Source of the DNA: Fodinibacter sp963763015
Lineage (GTDB): Bacteria > Actinomycetota > Actinomycetes > Actinomycetales > Dermatophilaceae
Assembly: GCA_963763015.1 (NCBI GenBank)
Contig: CAVXML010000007.1
Span: 558,001-622,000 of the forward strand
DNA: 64,000 nt
Direction: 5' to 3'
Shown here: in pieces, positions 26,305 to 35,231 of the stretch
How the letters are laid out: the number at the start of each line of letters is the position of its first letter
How positions within the stretch are numbered: position 1 is the first letter of the stretch
The notes under the pieces: model-generated
Databases searched by the model: none
Seen by the model: only the letters and a program-made list of their open reading frames with translations
What the model was told of the DNA's origin: nothing
Position numbers and translations under genes: made by a program

Positions 26305-27330
26305 ATGTCCGCCCCTCTCCCGGCCGCTTCCGCACGCCCGCGCATCCTGTCGGGGATGCAGCCGACGAGCGACTCGCTCCACCTCGGCAACTACCTCGGG
26401 GCCCTGGTGAACTGGGTGGGCCTGCAGCGCGACTTCGACACCTACTACTTCGTGGCGGACCTCCATGCCCTCACCGTGCCGACCGACCCAGAGGTCCTGC
26501 GTCGCCGCACGCGCGTGACCGCGGCCCAGTTCATCGCCGGCGGAGTCGACCCCGAGACGTCGGCGGTGTTCTGCCAGAGCCACGTCGTCCAGCACACCGA
26601 GCTGGCCTGGGTGCTCGCCTGCCAGACGGCGATGGGTGAGATGAACCGGATGACGCAGTACAAGGACAAGACGGGCAAGGGTCACAACGCCAACGTCGGG
26701 CTCTTCACCTACCCGGTCCTCATGGCGGCCGACATCCTCATGTACGACGCGGCCTTCGTGCCGGTCGGAGAGGACCAGCGCCAGCACCTGGAGGTCACCC
26801 GCGACCTGGCCGAGAGAGTGAACAGCCGTTTCGGCGACGTACTGACCGTGCCGGAGCCGTACATCCTCAAGGAGTCGGCGAAGATCATGGACCTCCAGGA
26901 GCCCACGGCGAAGATGAGCAAGACCGGTTCGAGCGAGAAGGGGATCCTCGAGCTCATGGAGGACCCGGGGCGGCTCGCCAGGAAGATCCGCTCGGCGGTC
27001 ACCGACACCGAGGCCGAGGTGCGCTACGACCCCGACACGAAGCCGGGCGTCTCCAACCTCCTCGTCATCCACTCGGTCCTGTCCGGGACACCGGTCACCG
27101 CCCTCGAGGCCGAGTTCGCCGGTCGCGGCTACGGCGACCTCAAGAAGGCGGTCGGCGAGGTCGTCGTCGAGGCCGTCACCCCGTTCCGGGAGCGGATGAC
27201 CGAGCTGCTCGACGACCCCGCCGAGCTCGACCGCATCCTCGCCCACGGGGCCGAACGAGCCTCCGTGGTCGCGGACGCGACGATGTCGCGGGTGCGCCGG
27301 GCGGTGGGCCTGCTTCCCGCGGCGCGGTAG
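26305..27330 (+). CDS. trpS: Tryptophanyl-tRNA synthetase
   Basis: 341 residues. Class I synthetase: LHLGNYLG is the HIGH-equivalent, and AKMSKTGSSEKG the KMSKS loop. SGMQPTSDSLHLGNY and GLFTYPVLMAADILMYD are TrpRS-specific. Charges tRNA-Trp. ATG 26305 is seven bases after a -10-like CAGAAT; ATG 26296 in frame is possible and adds three residues. The stop TAG touches the next frame, so the RNA-ligase-like gene is probably co-transcribed. Confidence 0.95.
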   Translation: MSAPLPAASARPRILSGMQPTSDSLHLGNYLGALVNWVGLQRDFDTYYFVADLHALTVPTDPEVLRRRTRVTAAQFIAGGVDPETSAVFCQSHVVQHTELAWVLACQTAMGEMNRMTQYKDKTGKGHNANVGLFTYPVLMAADILMYDAAFVPVGEDQRQHLEVTRDLAERVNSRFGDVLTVPEPYILKESAKIMDLQEPTAKMSKTGSSEKGILELMEDPGRLARKIRSAVTDTEAEVRYDPDTKPGVSNLLVIHSVLSGTPVTALEAEFAGRGYGDLKKAVGEVVVEAVTPFRERMTELLDDPAELDRILAHGAERASVVADATMSRVRRAVGLLPAAR

Positions 27331-27341
27331 TGTCGCTACCC

Positions 27342-27896
27342 ATGCCGCACCACGGCGTCGCCGTCACCATCCCCGAGCCCTGGGGAAGTCGCCTTCAGTC
27401 CGCCCGCAACGACTTCGGTGATCCGATGGCCGCCGCCATCCCGCCGCACGTGACGCTCCTGCCGCCCACGGCCGTCGCACCCGAGCTCATGGACGAGTTC
27501 CTCGCCCACCTGCGTGGAGTGGCCTCGGTGGTGGAGCCGTTCGCGATGATCCTGGCTGGTACCGGGACCTTCCGGCCGATCTCGCCGGTCGTCTTCGTCC
27601 AGGTCTCTCGCGGCATCTCGCACTGCGAGGCCCTGGAGCGGGCCGTCCGAGGGGGACCCGTCGAGCGGCCTCTCGACTTCCCCTACCACCCGCACGTCAC
27701 CGTGGCACACCACCTCGAGGAGGAGGCGCTCGACCGGGCGTTCGAGGGACTCGCGCACTTCCGTTGCGGGTTCATGGTGACCTCCATCGAGCTCTACCAC
27801 CACGACTACGACGGGGTGTGGCGGGTGCTGGACTCGTTCCCCCTCGGCGGAGACCGGGCGGTTCCCTCGCGCCTCGGCCGCGTCGCCGCACCCTAA
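27342..27896 (+). CDS. 2'-5' RNA ligase-family (2H phosphoesterase) protein
   Basis: 184 residues. The two H-x-T motifs that define 2H phosphoesterases are visible: PPHVTLLPP and HPHVTVAHH. Bacterial relatives (ThpR/LigT) act on 2'-5' linkages or cyclic phosphates of RNA; in actinobacteria the gene commonly follows trpS and its role is unknown. ATG 27342 is chosen; a GTG at 27330 overlapping the trpS stop would add four residues. Confidence 0.8.
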   Translation: MPHHGVAVTIPEPWGSRLQSARNDFGDPMAAAIPPHVTLLPPTAVAPELMDEFLAHLRGVASVVEPFAMILAGTGTFRPISPVVFVQVSRGISHCEALERAVRGGPVERPLDFPYHPHVTVAHHLEEEALDRAFEGLAHFRCGFMVTSIELYHHDYDGVWRVLDSFPLGGDRAVPSRLGRVAAP

Positions 27897-27928
27897 CCGG
27901 CCACGACGGGCGGGGCGGTGCGAGGCGC

Positions 27929-27934
27929 TAGCCT
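27929..27934 (+). promoter_or_regulatory. -10 box (TAGCCT) of mannose-1-phosphate guanylyltransferase
   Basis: TAGCCT lies eight bases upstream of ATG 27943, predicting a leaderless or nearly leaderless message. It sits in a small palindrome GAGGCGCTAGCCTC. Confidence 0.4.
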
Positions 27935-27942
27935 CGCGTCCC

Positions 27943-29028
27943 ATGGCGAGCATCCCCGGATTCTGGGCGGTCGTCCCGGCAGGTGGCGCCGGGACGCGCC
28001 TGTGGCCGTTGAGCCGAGCCGCCCACCCGAAGTTCCTGCTCGACCTCACCGGCAGCGGTCGCACGCTCCTCCAGGGCACCGTGGACCGGCTGGTCCCGCT
28101 CGTCGACGACCGCGTCATCGTCGTCACCGGCACCGCGCACGCGGATGCCGTGCGCGCCCAGCTCCCTGACCTGGACCCGGGCCGGGTGATCGCCGAGCCG
28201 TCACCGCGCGACTCGATGGCCGCGATCGGTCTTGCGGCCGCCGTCGTCGAGCGCACGGACCCCGATGCGCTCATCGGCTCGTTCGCCGCAGACCACCTCA
28301 TCCCCGACGCGGTGGCGTTCGGGGACGTCGTCCGGGAGGCGGCCGCGGTGGCGCGGGACGGGTACCTCGTGACGGTCGGCGTGGCCCCGACGGCCGCCGC
28401 AACGGGCTTCGGCTACATCCGCACCGGGGACCCGCTGCCCGGTGCCGCGACGGCCCGCCGGGTGGTCAGGTTCGTCGAGAAGCCGGATGCCGCGCTGGCT
28501 GCCGAGTACGTCGCCTCCGGGGAGTACCGGTGGAACGCAGGGATGTTCGTCGTCCGGGCTGCCACGTTGCTCGACCTCCTGGGGCGCTGGCATCCCGACC
28601 TCTCGCGAGGGCTGCGCGAGATCGCCGCCCACCCGGAGCGGATGCCCGACGTGTGGCCGACGCTCGCGAAGATCGCGATCGACCACGCCGTCGCCGAACC
28701 GGCCGCGGATGCCGGCCGCGTCGTCGTCGTGCCCGCGCCCTTCGCGTGGGACGACGTCGGCGACTTCGCCAGCCTGTCGACGCTCCTGCCCCCGGGAGAC
28801 GACACGGCCGACCTTCGCGTGCTTGGAGACCGCGACGACGTGACCGCCGTCGAGGCCACCGGTGTGGTCGTCGCGGCGGGGGGCCGGCGGGTCGTCGTCG
28901 TCGGACTCGACGACGTCGTGCTTGTCGACACCCCTGACGCCCTGCTCGTGACGACCCGAGCCCGAGCCCAGGACGTGAAGAGGGTCGTCGACCTGCTCGA
29001 GGCGTCCGGGCGCACGGACCTCATCTGA
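27943..29028 (+). CDS. manC: Mannose-1-phosphate guanylyltransferase
   Basis: 361 residues, the short form without the phosphomannose isomerase domain. VVPAGGAGTRLWPLSRAAHPKFLL is the nucleotidyltransferase signature (pyrophosphorylase loop and Lys), VIAEPSPRDSMAAIGLAA binds GTP and RFVEKPD and EYRWNAGMFV line the sugar site. It makes GDP-mannose for glycans and lipoglycans. It could supply the mannosyl donor for the GT39-like enzyme at 58 kb, though they are not linked. Confidence 0.92.
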   Translation: MASIPGFWAVVPAGGAGTRLWPLSRAAHPKFLLDLTGSGRTLLQGTVDRLVPLVDDRVIVVTGTAHADAVRAQLPDLDPGRVIAEPSPRDSMAAIGLAAAVVERTDPDALIGSFAADHLIPDAVAFGDVVREAAAVARDGYLVTVGVAPTAAATGFGYIRTGDPLPGAATARRVVRFVEKPDAALAAEYVASGEYRWNAGMFVVRAATLLDLLGRWHPDLSRGLREIAAHPERMPDVWPTLAKIAIDHAVAEPAADAGRVVVVPAPFAWDDVGDFASLSTLLPPGDDTADLRVLGDRDDVTAVEATGVVVAAGGRRVVVVGLDDVVLVDTPDALLVTTRARAQDVKRVVDLLEASGRTDLI

Positions 29029-29061
29029 GGCCCCTCCGGCAGGGCGGTTCGTGATCCGCGG

Positions 29062-30663
29062 TCAGGCGACGTCTCGACGCCGGTAGCCCACGGCGCCCAC
29101 GAGCACGAGCCCGGCCGCGACCGCGACGAGCGCCAGTGAGGGAGCCATCTCGAAGGTGCCCCCTGGAAGCTGGGAGAGGTGGGTGAACGGTGACGCGTCC
29201 AGGACCCACGAGGGCAGCTGCATCGACGGCCCGAGCTCGCCGACGAGGAACGTGACGAGCAGCACGGCCCACGCGAACGGCGCGAACCGGGGCAGGGCAC
29301 CGGCGAGCGCCGCCGCCACCCCGATGAGGACCCAGATGGCCGGCAGCTTGGCGAGCGCAGCGGCGACCGCCTCGCCCAGCGGGGGCGCGAGCGGCGCAGC
29401 CGCCGGCCCGACGAGACCGAGCACCATGCCGAGCACCGCCATGAGCACCGTGGTGAGGGCGAGCGGGAGGGCGACGTGTGCGGCGTACCACCGGAGCCGG
29501 CTCGTGGGCGTCGCCAGCACCACCTCCCCGAGACCGCTGCGCTCGGAGCCGACGAGCCGCAGGGCGAGGGCGACACCGACCGCCGCCACCGCGGCGGCGA
29601 CGAAGCCCAGCTCGGTCGAGACGAAGATGTCCTCCACGGTGCCGGCCGATCCGCCGAGCTGGGCGAGGAAGTCCGAGATGACCGGGTCGTCGGCCAGGTC
29701 GGCCACCGAGCCGAGGAGGGAGCCGACGACGACACCGCCGGCGGTCAGGCCGATGATCCAGCCGAGAATGGTGCCCCGCGCAAGCCGGGTGACGAGACCG
29801 AACGGGCCGTGCAGGAGCCGCCCGGCGCGAGCGGAGCCGCCGCGTGCCGGGATGAGGCCGGCACCGAGGTCCCGCCGCTCGAGGACGGCCACGCCCACGA
29901 CGACCCCGGCGACAAGGGTGGCCAGGCCCAGGAACAGGACCCACTGCCGGTTCGCCCCGTAGGCCTCGACCCGCCCCGCCCAGCCCAGCGGCGACAGCCA
30001 GCCGAGCGCGTGCATCAGCGAGCCCTCGTCCGCGGAGTCGGCGAGTGCCCTGAGCGCGTAGGCCGCTGCGAGGAACCCGAAGCCCAGACCGGCGGCGCCA
30101 CGGGTCGTCGAGGCCAGCTGCACCGCAACGGCTGTGACGCCGACCGTGGCGAGACCGGCCGCCAGCCATGCCACCCCGAAGGCGACGCTTCCGGCGGCAT
30201 CCATCCCGAGCGCAGCCAGCCCCGCGGCTGAGAGCGCGCTCGCGGCCACCACGGCGACGGTCGCCAGGGCCACGGCGGCGGCGAGGGGGGACCAGCGGCC
30301 GACCACCCCGGACCCCAGCAGCTCCAGGCGGCCCTCGTCCTCCTCGGTGCGGGTGTGCCGACGCACCACGACGAACCCGAGCACGGCGACGAGGAAGGCC
30401 CCCATCATCACCGTCTTGAAGACGGCGAGCGCGTCGGCCGTCTGGGACGCCAGGGGGCCGTACATGGCGATGATGGACGGGTTGGTGAGGATGCCCGCGA
30501 GGCCGGCGGCCGCGGCCTCGTCGTCGGGGTACAGCTCGAGGGTGGTCTGGGCCGAACCGACGGAGAGAAGGACGAGCCCGAGGACGCTCGCCGGGACGAG
30601 GATGCGGTCGCGCCGCCACGCGAGGCGGAGCAGGTCGGGCGCGCCGGCCAGTCGCGTCGTCAT
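29062..30663 (-). CDS. ABC exporter permease (polyketide/antibiotic-exporter type)
   Basis: 533 residues and about twelve hydrophobic segments in two similar halves, typical of the large ABC-2-like permeases annotated as exporters of polyketide antibiotics. The first helices follow LRLAWRRDRILVPASVLG. Its ATG overlaps the ATPase stop by four bases (ATGA), so the two form one transporter. The exported compound is unknown. A divergent MarR-like regulator and an operator palindrome suggest drug- or stress-induced expression. Confidence 0.85.
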   Translation of the reverse strand: MTTRLAGAPDLLRLAWRRDRILVPASVLGLVLLSVGSAQTTLELYPDDEAAAAGLAGILTNPSIIAMYGPLASQTADALAVFKTVMMGAFLVAVLGFVVVRRHTRTEEDEGRLELLGSGVVGRWSPLAAAVALATVAVVAASALSAAGLAALGMDAAGSVAFGVAWLAAGLATVGVTAVAVQLASTTRGAAGLGFGFLAAAYALRALADSADEGSLMHALGWLSPLGWAGRVEAYGANRQWVLFLGLATLVAGVVVGVAVLERRDLGAGLIPARGGSARAGRLLHGPFGLVTRLARGTILGWIIGLTAGGVVVGSLLGSVADLADDPVISDFLAQLGGSAGTVEDIFVSTELGFVAAAVAAVGVALALRLVGSERSGLGEVVLATPTSRLRWYAAHVALPLALTTVLMAVLGMVLGLVGPAAAPLAPPLGEAVAAALAKLPAIWVLIGVAAALAGALPRFAPFAWAVLLVTFLVGELGPSMQLPSWVLDASPFTHLSQLPGGTFEMAPSLALVAVAAGLVLVGAVGYRRRDVA

Positions 30664-31556
30664 GCCGGCTGGGGCTGGTAGCGCGCGAGGAAGAGCTCCT
30701 CGAGCGTCGGGGGCTGGCAGGTGAGCGTCTCCACGCCGTAGCGGCCCAGGATGGCCACGAGGTCACCCAGGTGCTCGGCGTCGACCGAGCACCAGACCTC
30801 GCCGCCGTCGACGCGTAGGCCGTGCGTGCCCGGCCAGGCGGCGGTCTCGGCCTCGGTCGGCGCGTTCCGCAGGAGCGCGTGCACGCGGGTTCGGGTCAGC
30901 TGCCGCAGGTCGGCGAGGCTGCCACTGTCGACGATGCGGCCCGACCGCACGATGCTCACCCGGTCGCACGCCTTCTCCACCTCGCTGAGGATGTGGCTGG
31001 ACAGCAGGGTGGTGCGGCCGTCGTCGCGCAGGGCAGCGAGCTCGGCCTGGAAGACCTCCTCCATGAGCGGGTCCAGACCGGCCGTGGGCTCGTCCAGGAC
31101 CAGCAGCGGCACGTCGCTGGCCAGCGCCGCCACGAGGGCGACCTTCTGCCGGTTGCCCTTCGAGTAGGCCTTGCCCTTCTTGGTCTCGTCGAGCTCGAAG
31201 CGCTCGACGAGGCGGCGCCGGCGGGCCTCGTCGATGCCGCCGCGCAGCCGGCCCATGAGGTCGATGACCTCCCCACCGGTCAGCGTCGGCCAGAGCACGA
31301 CGTCCCCGGGGACGTAGGCGAGGGACCGGTGCAGCTCCGTGGAGTCCCGCCAGGGGTCGCGCCCGAGCACCGTCGCGGTGCCGGCGTCGGCACGCAGCAG
31401 CCCGAGGAGGATCCGGATGGTGGTGGACTTCCCGGCACCGTTGGGCCCGAGGAAGCCGTGGACCTCACCCTCGCGGACGGTGAGGTCGAGGCCGTCGAGG
31501 GCGGTGGTGTGGCCGAAGGCCTTGCGCAGACCGGTCACGGAGATGACGTCGGACAT
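30660..31556 (-). CDS. ABC exporter ATP-binding protein
   Basis: 298 residues. GPNGAGKSTTIRILLGLL is Walker A, LLVLDEPTAGLDPLMEEVFQ Walker B and D-loop, and the signature reads YSKGNRQKVALVAAL in place of LSGGQ, as in DrrA/NatA-like exporters. The last 80 residues are the accessory C-terminal domain of this group. It powers the permease encoded downstream. Transcribed divergently from the regulator; its control region holds the 18-bp palindrome. Confidence 0.9.
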   Translation of the reverse strand: MSDVISVTGLRKAFGHTTALDGLDLTVREGEVHGFLGPNGAGKSTTIRILLGLLRADAGTATVLGRDPWRDSTELHRSLAYVPGDVVLWPTLTGGEVIDLMGRLRGGIDEARRRRLVERFELDETKKGKAYSKGNRQKVALVAALASDVPLLVLDEPTAGLDPLMEEVFQAELAALRDDGRTTLLSSHILSEVEKACDRVSIVRSGRIVDSGSLADLRQLTRTRVHALLRNAPTEAETAAWPGTHGLRVDGGEVWCSVDAEHLGDLVAILGRYGVETLTCQPPTLEELFLARYQPQPA

Positions 31557-31575
31557 GCAGCCAACGGTACCTCCA

Positions 31576-31593
31576 GTTCACAACTTTGTGAAC
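31576..31593. promoter_or_regulatory. Perfect 18-bp operator palindrome
   Basis: GTTCACAA-CT-TTGTGAAC lies in the 53-base gap between the ABC ATPase gene and the regulator gene. It is AT-richer than its surroundings and placed where it would cover the -35 regions of both. It is the likely binding site of the divergent MarR/GbsR-like regulator. Confidence 0.75.
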
Positions 31594-31597
31594 GGAG

Positions 31598-31603
31598 TAA
31601 AGT
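31598..31603 (+). promoter_or_regulatory. -10 box (TAAAGT) of regulator gene, leaderless
   Basis: TAAAGT lies exactly six bases before ATG 31610, and its upstream -35 position falls within the operator palindrome, consistent with autorepression. Confidence 0.55.
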
Positions 31604-31609
31604 GTCCGC

Positions 31610-32114
31610 ATGTCCCGACCCCCACCCGGGCAGCCAGGAGCCCACCACCTCCGCGACCCGCGGGTCACCGAAGCGGTGGAGCACCTCGGCGGGGCCCTCG
31701 CCGAGGCGGGCCTGGCGCGTCTTCCCTCGCGCGTGTTCGCCGCCCTGCTGGCCACCGAGGACGGGCGGCTCACGGCATCCGAGCTGGCGGCGGTGCTGGA
31801 GGTCAGCCCGGCCGGCATCTCCGGGAGCCGTGCGCTACCTCAGCCAGGTCAGGATGATCCGCCGCGAGCGGGAGCGCGGCTCGCGCAGGGACGTCTACGT
31901 CGTCCTCGACGACGCGTGGCACGACGTCCTCATGCAGAAGGACCAGATCTACGCGCCCATCCTCGCTGCCCTCGTCACCGCCCGCGGCGCGGTCGGGGAG
32001 CGCAGCCGTGCGGGGCAGCGGCTGCAGCTGTCGGTCGAGTTCCTCGAGTTCATCCAGCGCGAGATGGACGGCATGTCCCAGCGGTGGGAGGCGTACAAGG
32101 CGGCCCGTGGGTGA
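31610..32114 (+). pseudogene. GbsR/MarR-family regulator, frameshifted by one base
   Basis: The first frame from ATG 31610 encodes a winged-helix start (FAALLATEDGRLTASELAAV, LEVSPAGISG) and then loses similarity. From about 31827 a different frame continues the same family: AVRYLSQVRMIRRERERGSR, then a C-terminal helical part (SVEFLEFIQREMDGMSQRW) to the stop at 32114. Removing the A at 31826 joins them into a 167-residue protein of normal length. The extra base breaks the recognition helix/wing junction. It is either a sequence error or a loss-of-function mutation that would derepress the ABC exporter. Confidence 0.8.
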
Positions 32115-32152
32115 CGTCCCGCGACGCGGCCGGGTGGCCGCCCGGTGACGAG

Positions 32153-32158
32153 TAGAGT
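32153..32158 (+). promoter_or_regulatory. -10 box (TAGAGT) of amidohydrolase-cdd operon
   Basis: TAGAGT lies ten bases before ATG 32169; no Shine-Dalgarno sequence is present in between. Confidence 0.4.
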
Positions 32159-32168
32159 GAGCGCCCTG

Positions 32169-33389
32169 ATGAACGACGATGCCCTTCTCGCCGCCCTCGG
32201 CGAGCGCATCACCTCACTGGCAGCAGAGCTGATCGACATCCGGCGGGACCTCCACGCCCATCCCGAGCTGTCCCGCGAGGAGACGCGCACGACCGAGTGC
32301 GTGGCCCGCCGACTGGACGCCTCCGACGTCGCGGTGCGCCTGCTCCCCGGCTCCGGGCTGCTCGCCGACGTCGGCGACGCCGACGCGCCCTACCGGGTGG
32401 CACTGCGCGCCGACATGGACGCCCTGCCGGTCCGGGAGCGCACCGGCCTCGACTTCGCCTCGCGTGACCCGGGCGTGTGCCACGCCTGCGGCCACGACCT
32501 GCACGTCGCGGCGCTGCTCGGCGCGCTGCTCGCGCTCAAGGAGTGCGAGCCGGCCCTGGTCGAGAGGGGGATCGCCGTGCGCGGCATCTTCCAGGCGGCC
32601 GAGGAGATCATGCCCGGCGGGGCCCACGACGCGATCACCGCCGGTGCCCTCGACGGCGTCGACGCCGTGTTCGCCGTGCACTGCGACCCGAGCCTGGACA
32701 CCGGCGAGGTGGGTCTGCGCGAGGGGCCGCTGACCGCCGCCTGCGACCAGGTGACCGTCTCGCTCCACGGTCGCGGTGGGCACACCTCCCGCCCCCAGCT
32801 CACCGAGGACCTCACCTATGCGCTCGCGAAGGTGGTCACGGACGTGCCCGCCGCGCTCTCGCGCCGTCTCGACCCCCGGGCCGGGGCCGCGCTGGTGTGG
32901 GGCACCGTGACTGCCGGGCGAGCGGCCAACGTCATCCCCTCGACCGGCGAGTGTCGGGGCACGCTGCGGATGCTCGACGCCCAGGCGTGGCTGACCGTGG
33001 GTCCGCTGCTCGAGGAGATCGTGCACGCCGTGGTCGAGCCCTACGGCGTCCAGGCCAAGGTCGAGCGCGTCAAGGGCGTGCCGCCCGTGGTGAACACCGC
33101 GGAGGGCATCGAGCTGTTCCGCCTGGCGTCGCTGGCCGGCGGCATGCATCCGGTGCCGACCGCGCAGTCGCTGGGAGGCGAGGACTTCTCCTGGTACCTC
33201 GCCCACGCGACCGGGGCGATGGCCCGCCTCGGCACGCGGGTCCACGGTGGACCGACCTTCGACCTGCACCAGGGGGACCTCGTCATCGACGAGGACGCCA
33301 TCGCGCTCGGTGCGCGGCTGCTGGCCTCCGTGGCGGTCCTGCGTCGCACGGGTCCCGGGCACCACCGGCACGCCAGGAGGGCGATGTGA
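32169..33389 (+). CDS. M20-family metal-dependent amidohydrolase
   Basis: 406 residues. RRDLHAHPELSREE, ALRADMDALPV and HACGHDLHVAALLGA give the first metal-ligand set, AEEIMPGGAHDAI the catalytic Glu and metal Glu, and the lid domain has LHGRGGHTSRP. Members remove N-acyl groups from amino acids or hydrolyse IAA conjugates, hippurate or peptides. The stop overlaps the cdd GTG by four bases, so it is co-expressed with pyrimidine salvage, but no direct link is proven. Confidence 0.88.
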   Translation: MNDDALLAALGERITSLAAELIDIRRDLHAHPELSREETRTTECVARRLDASDVAVRLLPGSGLLADVGDADAPYRVALRADMDALPVRERTGLDFASRDPGVCHACGHDLHVAALLGALLALKECEPALVERGIAVRGIFQAAEEIMPGGAHDAITAGALDGVDAVFAVHCDPSLDTGEVGLREGPLTAACDQVTVSLHGRGGHTSRPQLTEDLTYALAKVVTDVPAALSRRLDPRAGAALVWGTVTAGRAANVIPSTGECRGTLRMLDAQAWLTVGPLLEEIVHAVVEPYGVQAKVERVKGVPPVVNTAEGIELFRLASLAGGMHPVPTAQSLGGEDFSWYLAHATGAMARLGTRVHGGPTFDLHQGDLVIDEDAIALGARLLASVAVLRRTGPGHHRHARRAM

Positions 33390-33832
33390 CCGACGCCCTG
33401 CCGCCGCCCGCCGCCCACGCCGCCCGGGACGGCATCGACTGGGCCGCCCTGCACGCCGAGGCCGTGCGGATGGCGGGTCGGGCCTATGCGCCCTACAGCC
33501 GCTTCCCGGTCGGGGTCGCCGGCCTCGTCGACGACGGCCGCGTCGTGTCCGGCTGCAACGTCGAGAACGCCGCGTACGGCGCGACCCTGTGCGCCGAGTG
33601 CGGGCTGGTGTCGCAGCTGCACGCAACCGGCGGCGGCGCCCTCGTCGCCGTGTGGTGCGTCGACAGGAACGGCGACACCCTGATGCCGTGCGGCCGGTGC
33701 CGCCAGCTGCTGTGGGAGTGCGGCTCGCCCGACACGCTCCTCCAGACGCCCGCCGGCATCCTGGCGATGCGTGAGGTGCTGCCGCAGGCGTTCGGTCGCG
33801 ACGTGCTGGATGCCGTCGCCCCCGTCGACTGA
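33386..33832 (+). CDS. cdd: Cytidine deaminase
   Basis: 148 residues, the small tetrameric form. CNVENAAYGATLCAECG contains the substrate Asn/Glu and the zinc Cys with the catalytic C-A-E, and PCGRCRQLL the other two zinc Cys. It converts (deoxy)cytidine to (deoxy)uridine, which deoA downstream can phosphorolyse. GTG 33386 overlaps the amidohydrolase stop (GTGA). The tail AGILAMREVLPQAFG is typical. Confidence 0.94.
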   Translation: MTDALPPPAAHAARDGIDWAALHAEAVRMAGRAYAPYSRFPVGVAGLVDDGRVVSGCNVENAAYGATLCAECGLVSQLHATGGGALVAVWCVDRNGDTLMPCGRCRQLLWECGSPDTLLQTPAGILAMREVLPQAFGRDVLDAVAPVD

Positions 33833-33833
33833 G

Positions 33834-33916
33834 CTCCCCGACTTCGTCTGTCAGATGGCCGGGTGAAAGCGGCTCAGGCGGCGTGTCGCGGCATCCCGAC
33901 AGACGAAGTCGGGGAG
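33834..33916. repeat. Inverted-repeat element (CCCCGACTTCGTCTGTC family), copy 2
   Basis: Arms CTCCCCGACTTCGTCTGTC (33834-33852) and GACAGACGAAGTCGGGGAG (33898-33916) are perfect 19-bp inverted copies. The centre aligns with the reverse complement of copy 1 at 19091-19171 (shared ACACGCCGC core). It lies between cdd and deoA, directly after the cdd stop. Confidence 0.85.
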
Positions 33917-33929
33917 ATCGGGGGGCTGC

Positions 33930-33935
33930 CATGAT
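33930..33935 (+). promoter_or_regulatory. -10-like box (CATGAT) of deoA
   Basis: CATGAT is followed by six bases and ATG 33942, the spacing seen at other leaderless genes in this window. Confidence 0.35.
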
Positions 33936-33941
33936 GTGCGG

Positions 33942-35231
33942 ATGAGCGAGCCCTTCGACGCCGTCGACGTCATCACCACCAAGCGCGACCGCAAGCAGCT
34001 CTCGGACGACGAGATCCGCTGGGTGATCGACGCCTACACCCGCGGCGCGGTGGCCGACGAGCAGATGAGCGCGCTCGCGATGGCGGTGCTGCTCAACGGG
34101 ATGACCCGCCGCGAGATCGCCACGTGGACGGCGGCGATGATCGCCAGCGGCGAGCGGATGGACTTCACGCGGCTCTCGCGCCCGACCGCCGACAAGCACT
34201 CCACCGGCGGGGTCGGCGACAAGATCACCCTCCCGCTCGCCCCCCTCGTCTCGGTGTTCGGGGTGGCCGTCCCACAGCTCTCGGGCCGCGGCCTCGGCCA
34301 CACCGGCGGCACCCTCGACAAGCTCGAGTCGGTCCGGGGCTGGCAGGCGTCGCTGAGCACCGAGGCGCTGATGCGCCAGCTCGAGGACGTCGGCGCCGTC
34401 ATCTGCGCCGCCGGCGCCGGCCTCGCACCGGCAGACAAGAAGCTCTACGCCCTGCGCGATGTCACCGGCACCGTCGAGGCGATCCCCCTCATCGCCTCGT
34501 CGATCATGAGCAAGAAGATCGCCGAGGGCACCGGTGCGCTCGTGCTCGACGTCAAGGTCGGCAGTGGTGCGTTCATGAAGACCCGCGACGACGCTGCCGA
34601 GCTCGCGCGCACCATGGTCGACCTCGGAACGGATGCCGGTGTCACCACCGTCGCGCTGGTCACCGACATGTCGACGCCGCTGGGGCTCACCGCCGGGAAC
34701 GCCCTCGAGGTGCGCGAGTCGGTCGAGGTCCTGGCCGGCGGTGGCCCCGCCGACGTCGTCGAGCTCACCGTGCGCCTCGCCGAGGAGATGCTGGATGCCG
34801 CGGGGCGGGGTGGCCAGGACGTCGCCGCGGCCCTCGCCGACGGACGTGCCATGGACGCGTGGCGCCGGATGATCGCGGCGCAGGGCGGCGACCCCGATGC
34901 GCCGCTGCCCGTCGCGAGCGAGACCCACGAGGTGCGGGCCGGTGCCTCCGGGGTGCTCACCGGCCTCGACGCGTACGCCGTCGGCGTGGCCGCGTGGCGT
35001 CTCGGTGCGGGTCGGGCGCGCAAGGAGGACCCCGTCCAGGCGGGTGCCGGCGTGGAGCTGCACGCCAAACCCGGTGATGCCGTTCGCGAGGGTCAGGTGC
35101 TCCTGACCCTCCACACCGACACCCCCGAGCGGTTCGAGCGGGCCGAGGCGGCCCTCACCGGGGCGGTGACCGTCGCTCCCGAGAGGACCCCCGTCGAGCG
35201 CCGCCCGATCGTGCTCGAGCGGATCGCCTGA
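33942..35231 (+). CDS. deoA: Thymidine phosphorylase
   Basis: 429 residues. RPTADKHSTGGVGDKITLPL and LSGRGLGHTGGTLDKLES are the phosphate- and nucleoside-binding signatures of the thymidine/pyrimidine nucleoside phosphorylase family, and the C-terminal PYNP domain follows (GAGVELHAKPGDAV). It releases deoxyribose-1-phosphate from thymidine or deoxyuridine. The stop overlaps the add start by one base. ATG 33942 is favoured by the -10 box over GTG 33936. Confidence 0.94.
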   Translation: MSEPFDAVDVITTKRDRKQLSDDEIRWVIDAYTRGAVADEQMSALAMAVLLNGMTRREIATWTAAMIASGERMDFTRLSRPTADKHSTGGVGDKITLPLAPLVSVFGVAVPQLSGRGLGHTGGTLDKLESVRGWQASLSTEALMRQLEDVGAVICAAGAGLAPADKKLYALRDVTGTVEAIPLIASSIMSKKIAEGTGALVLDVKVGSGAFMKTRDDAAELARTMVDLGTDAGVTTVALVTDMSTPLGLTAGNALEVRESVEVLAGGGPADVVELTVRLAEEMLDAAGRGGQDVAAALADGRAMDAWRRMIAAQGGDPDAPLPVASETHEVRAGASGVLTGLDAYAVGVAAWRLGAGRARKEDPVQAGAGVELHAKPGDAVREGQVLLTLHTDTPERFERAEAALTGAVTVAPERTPVERRPIVLERIA

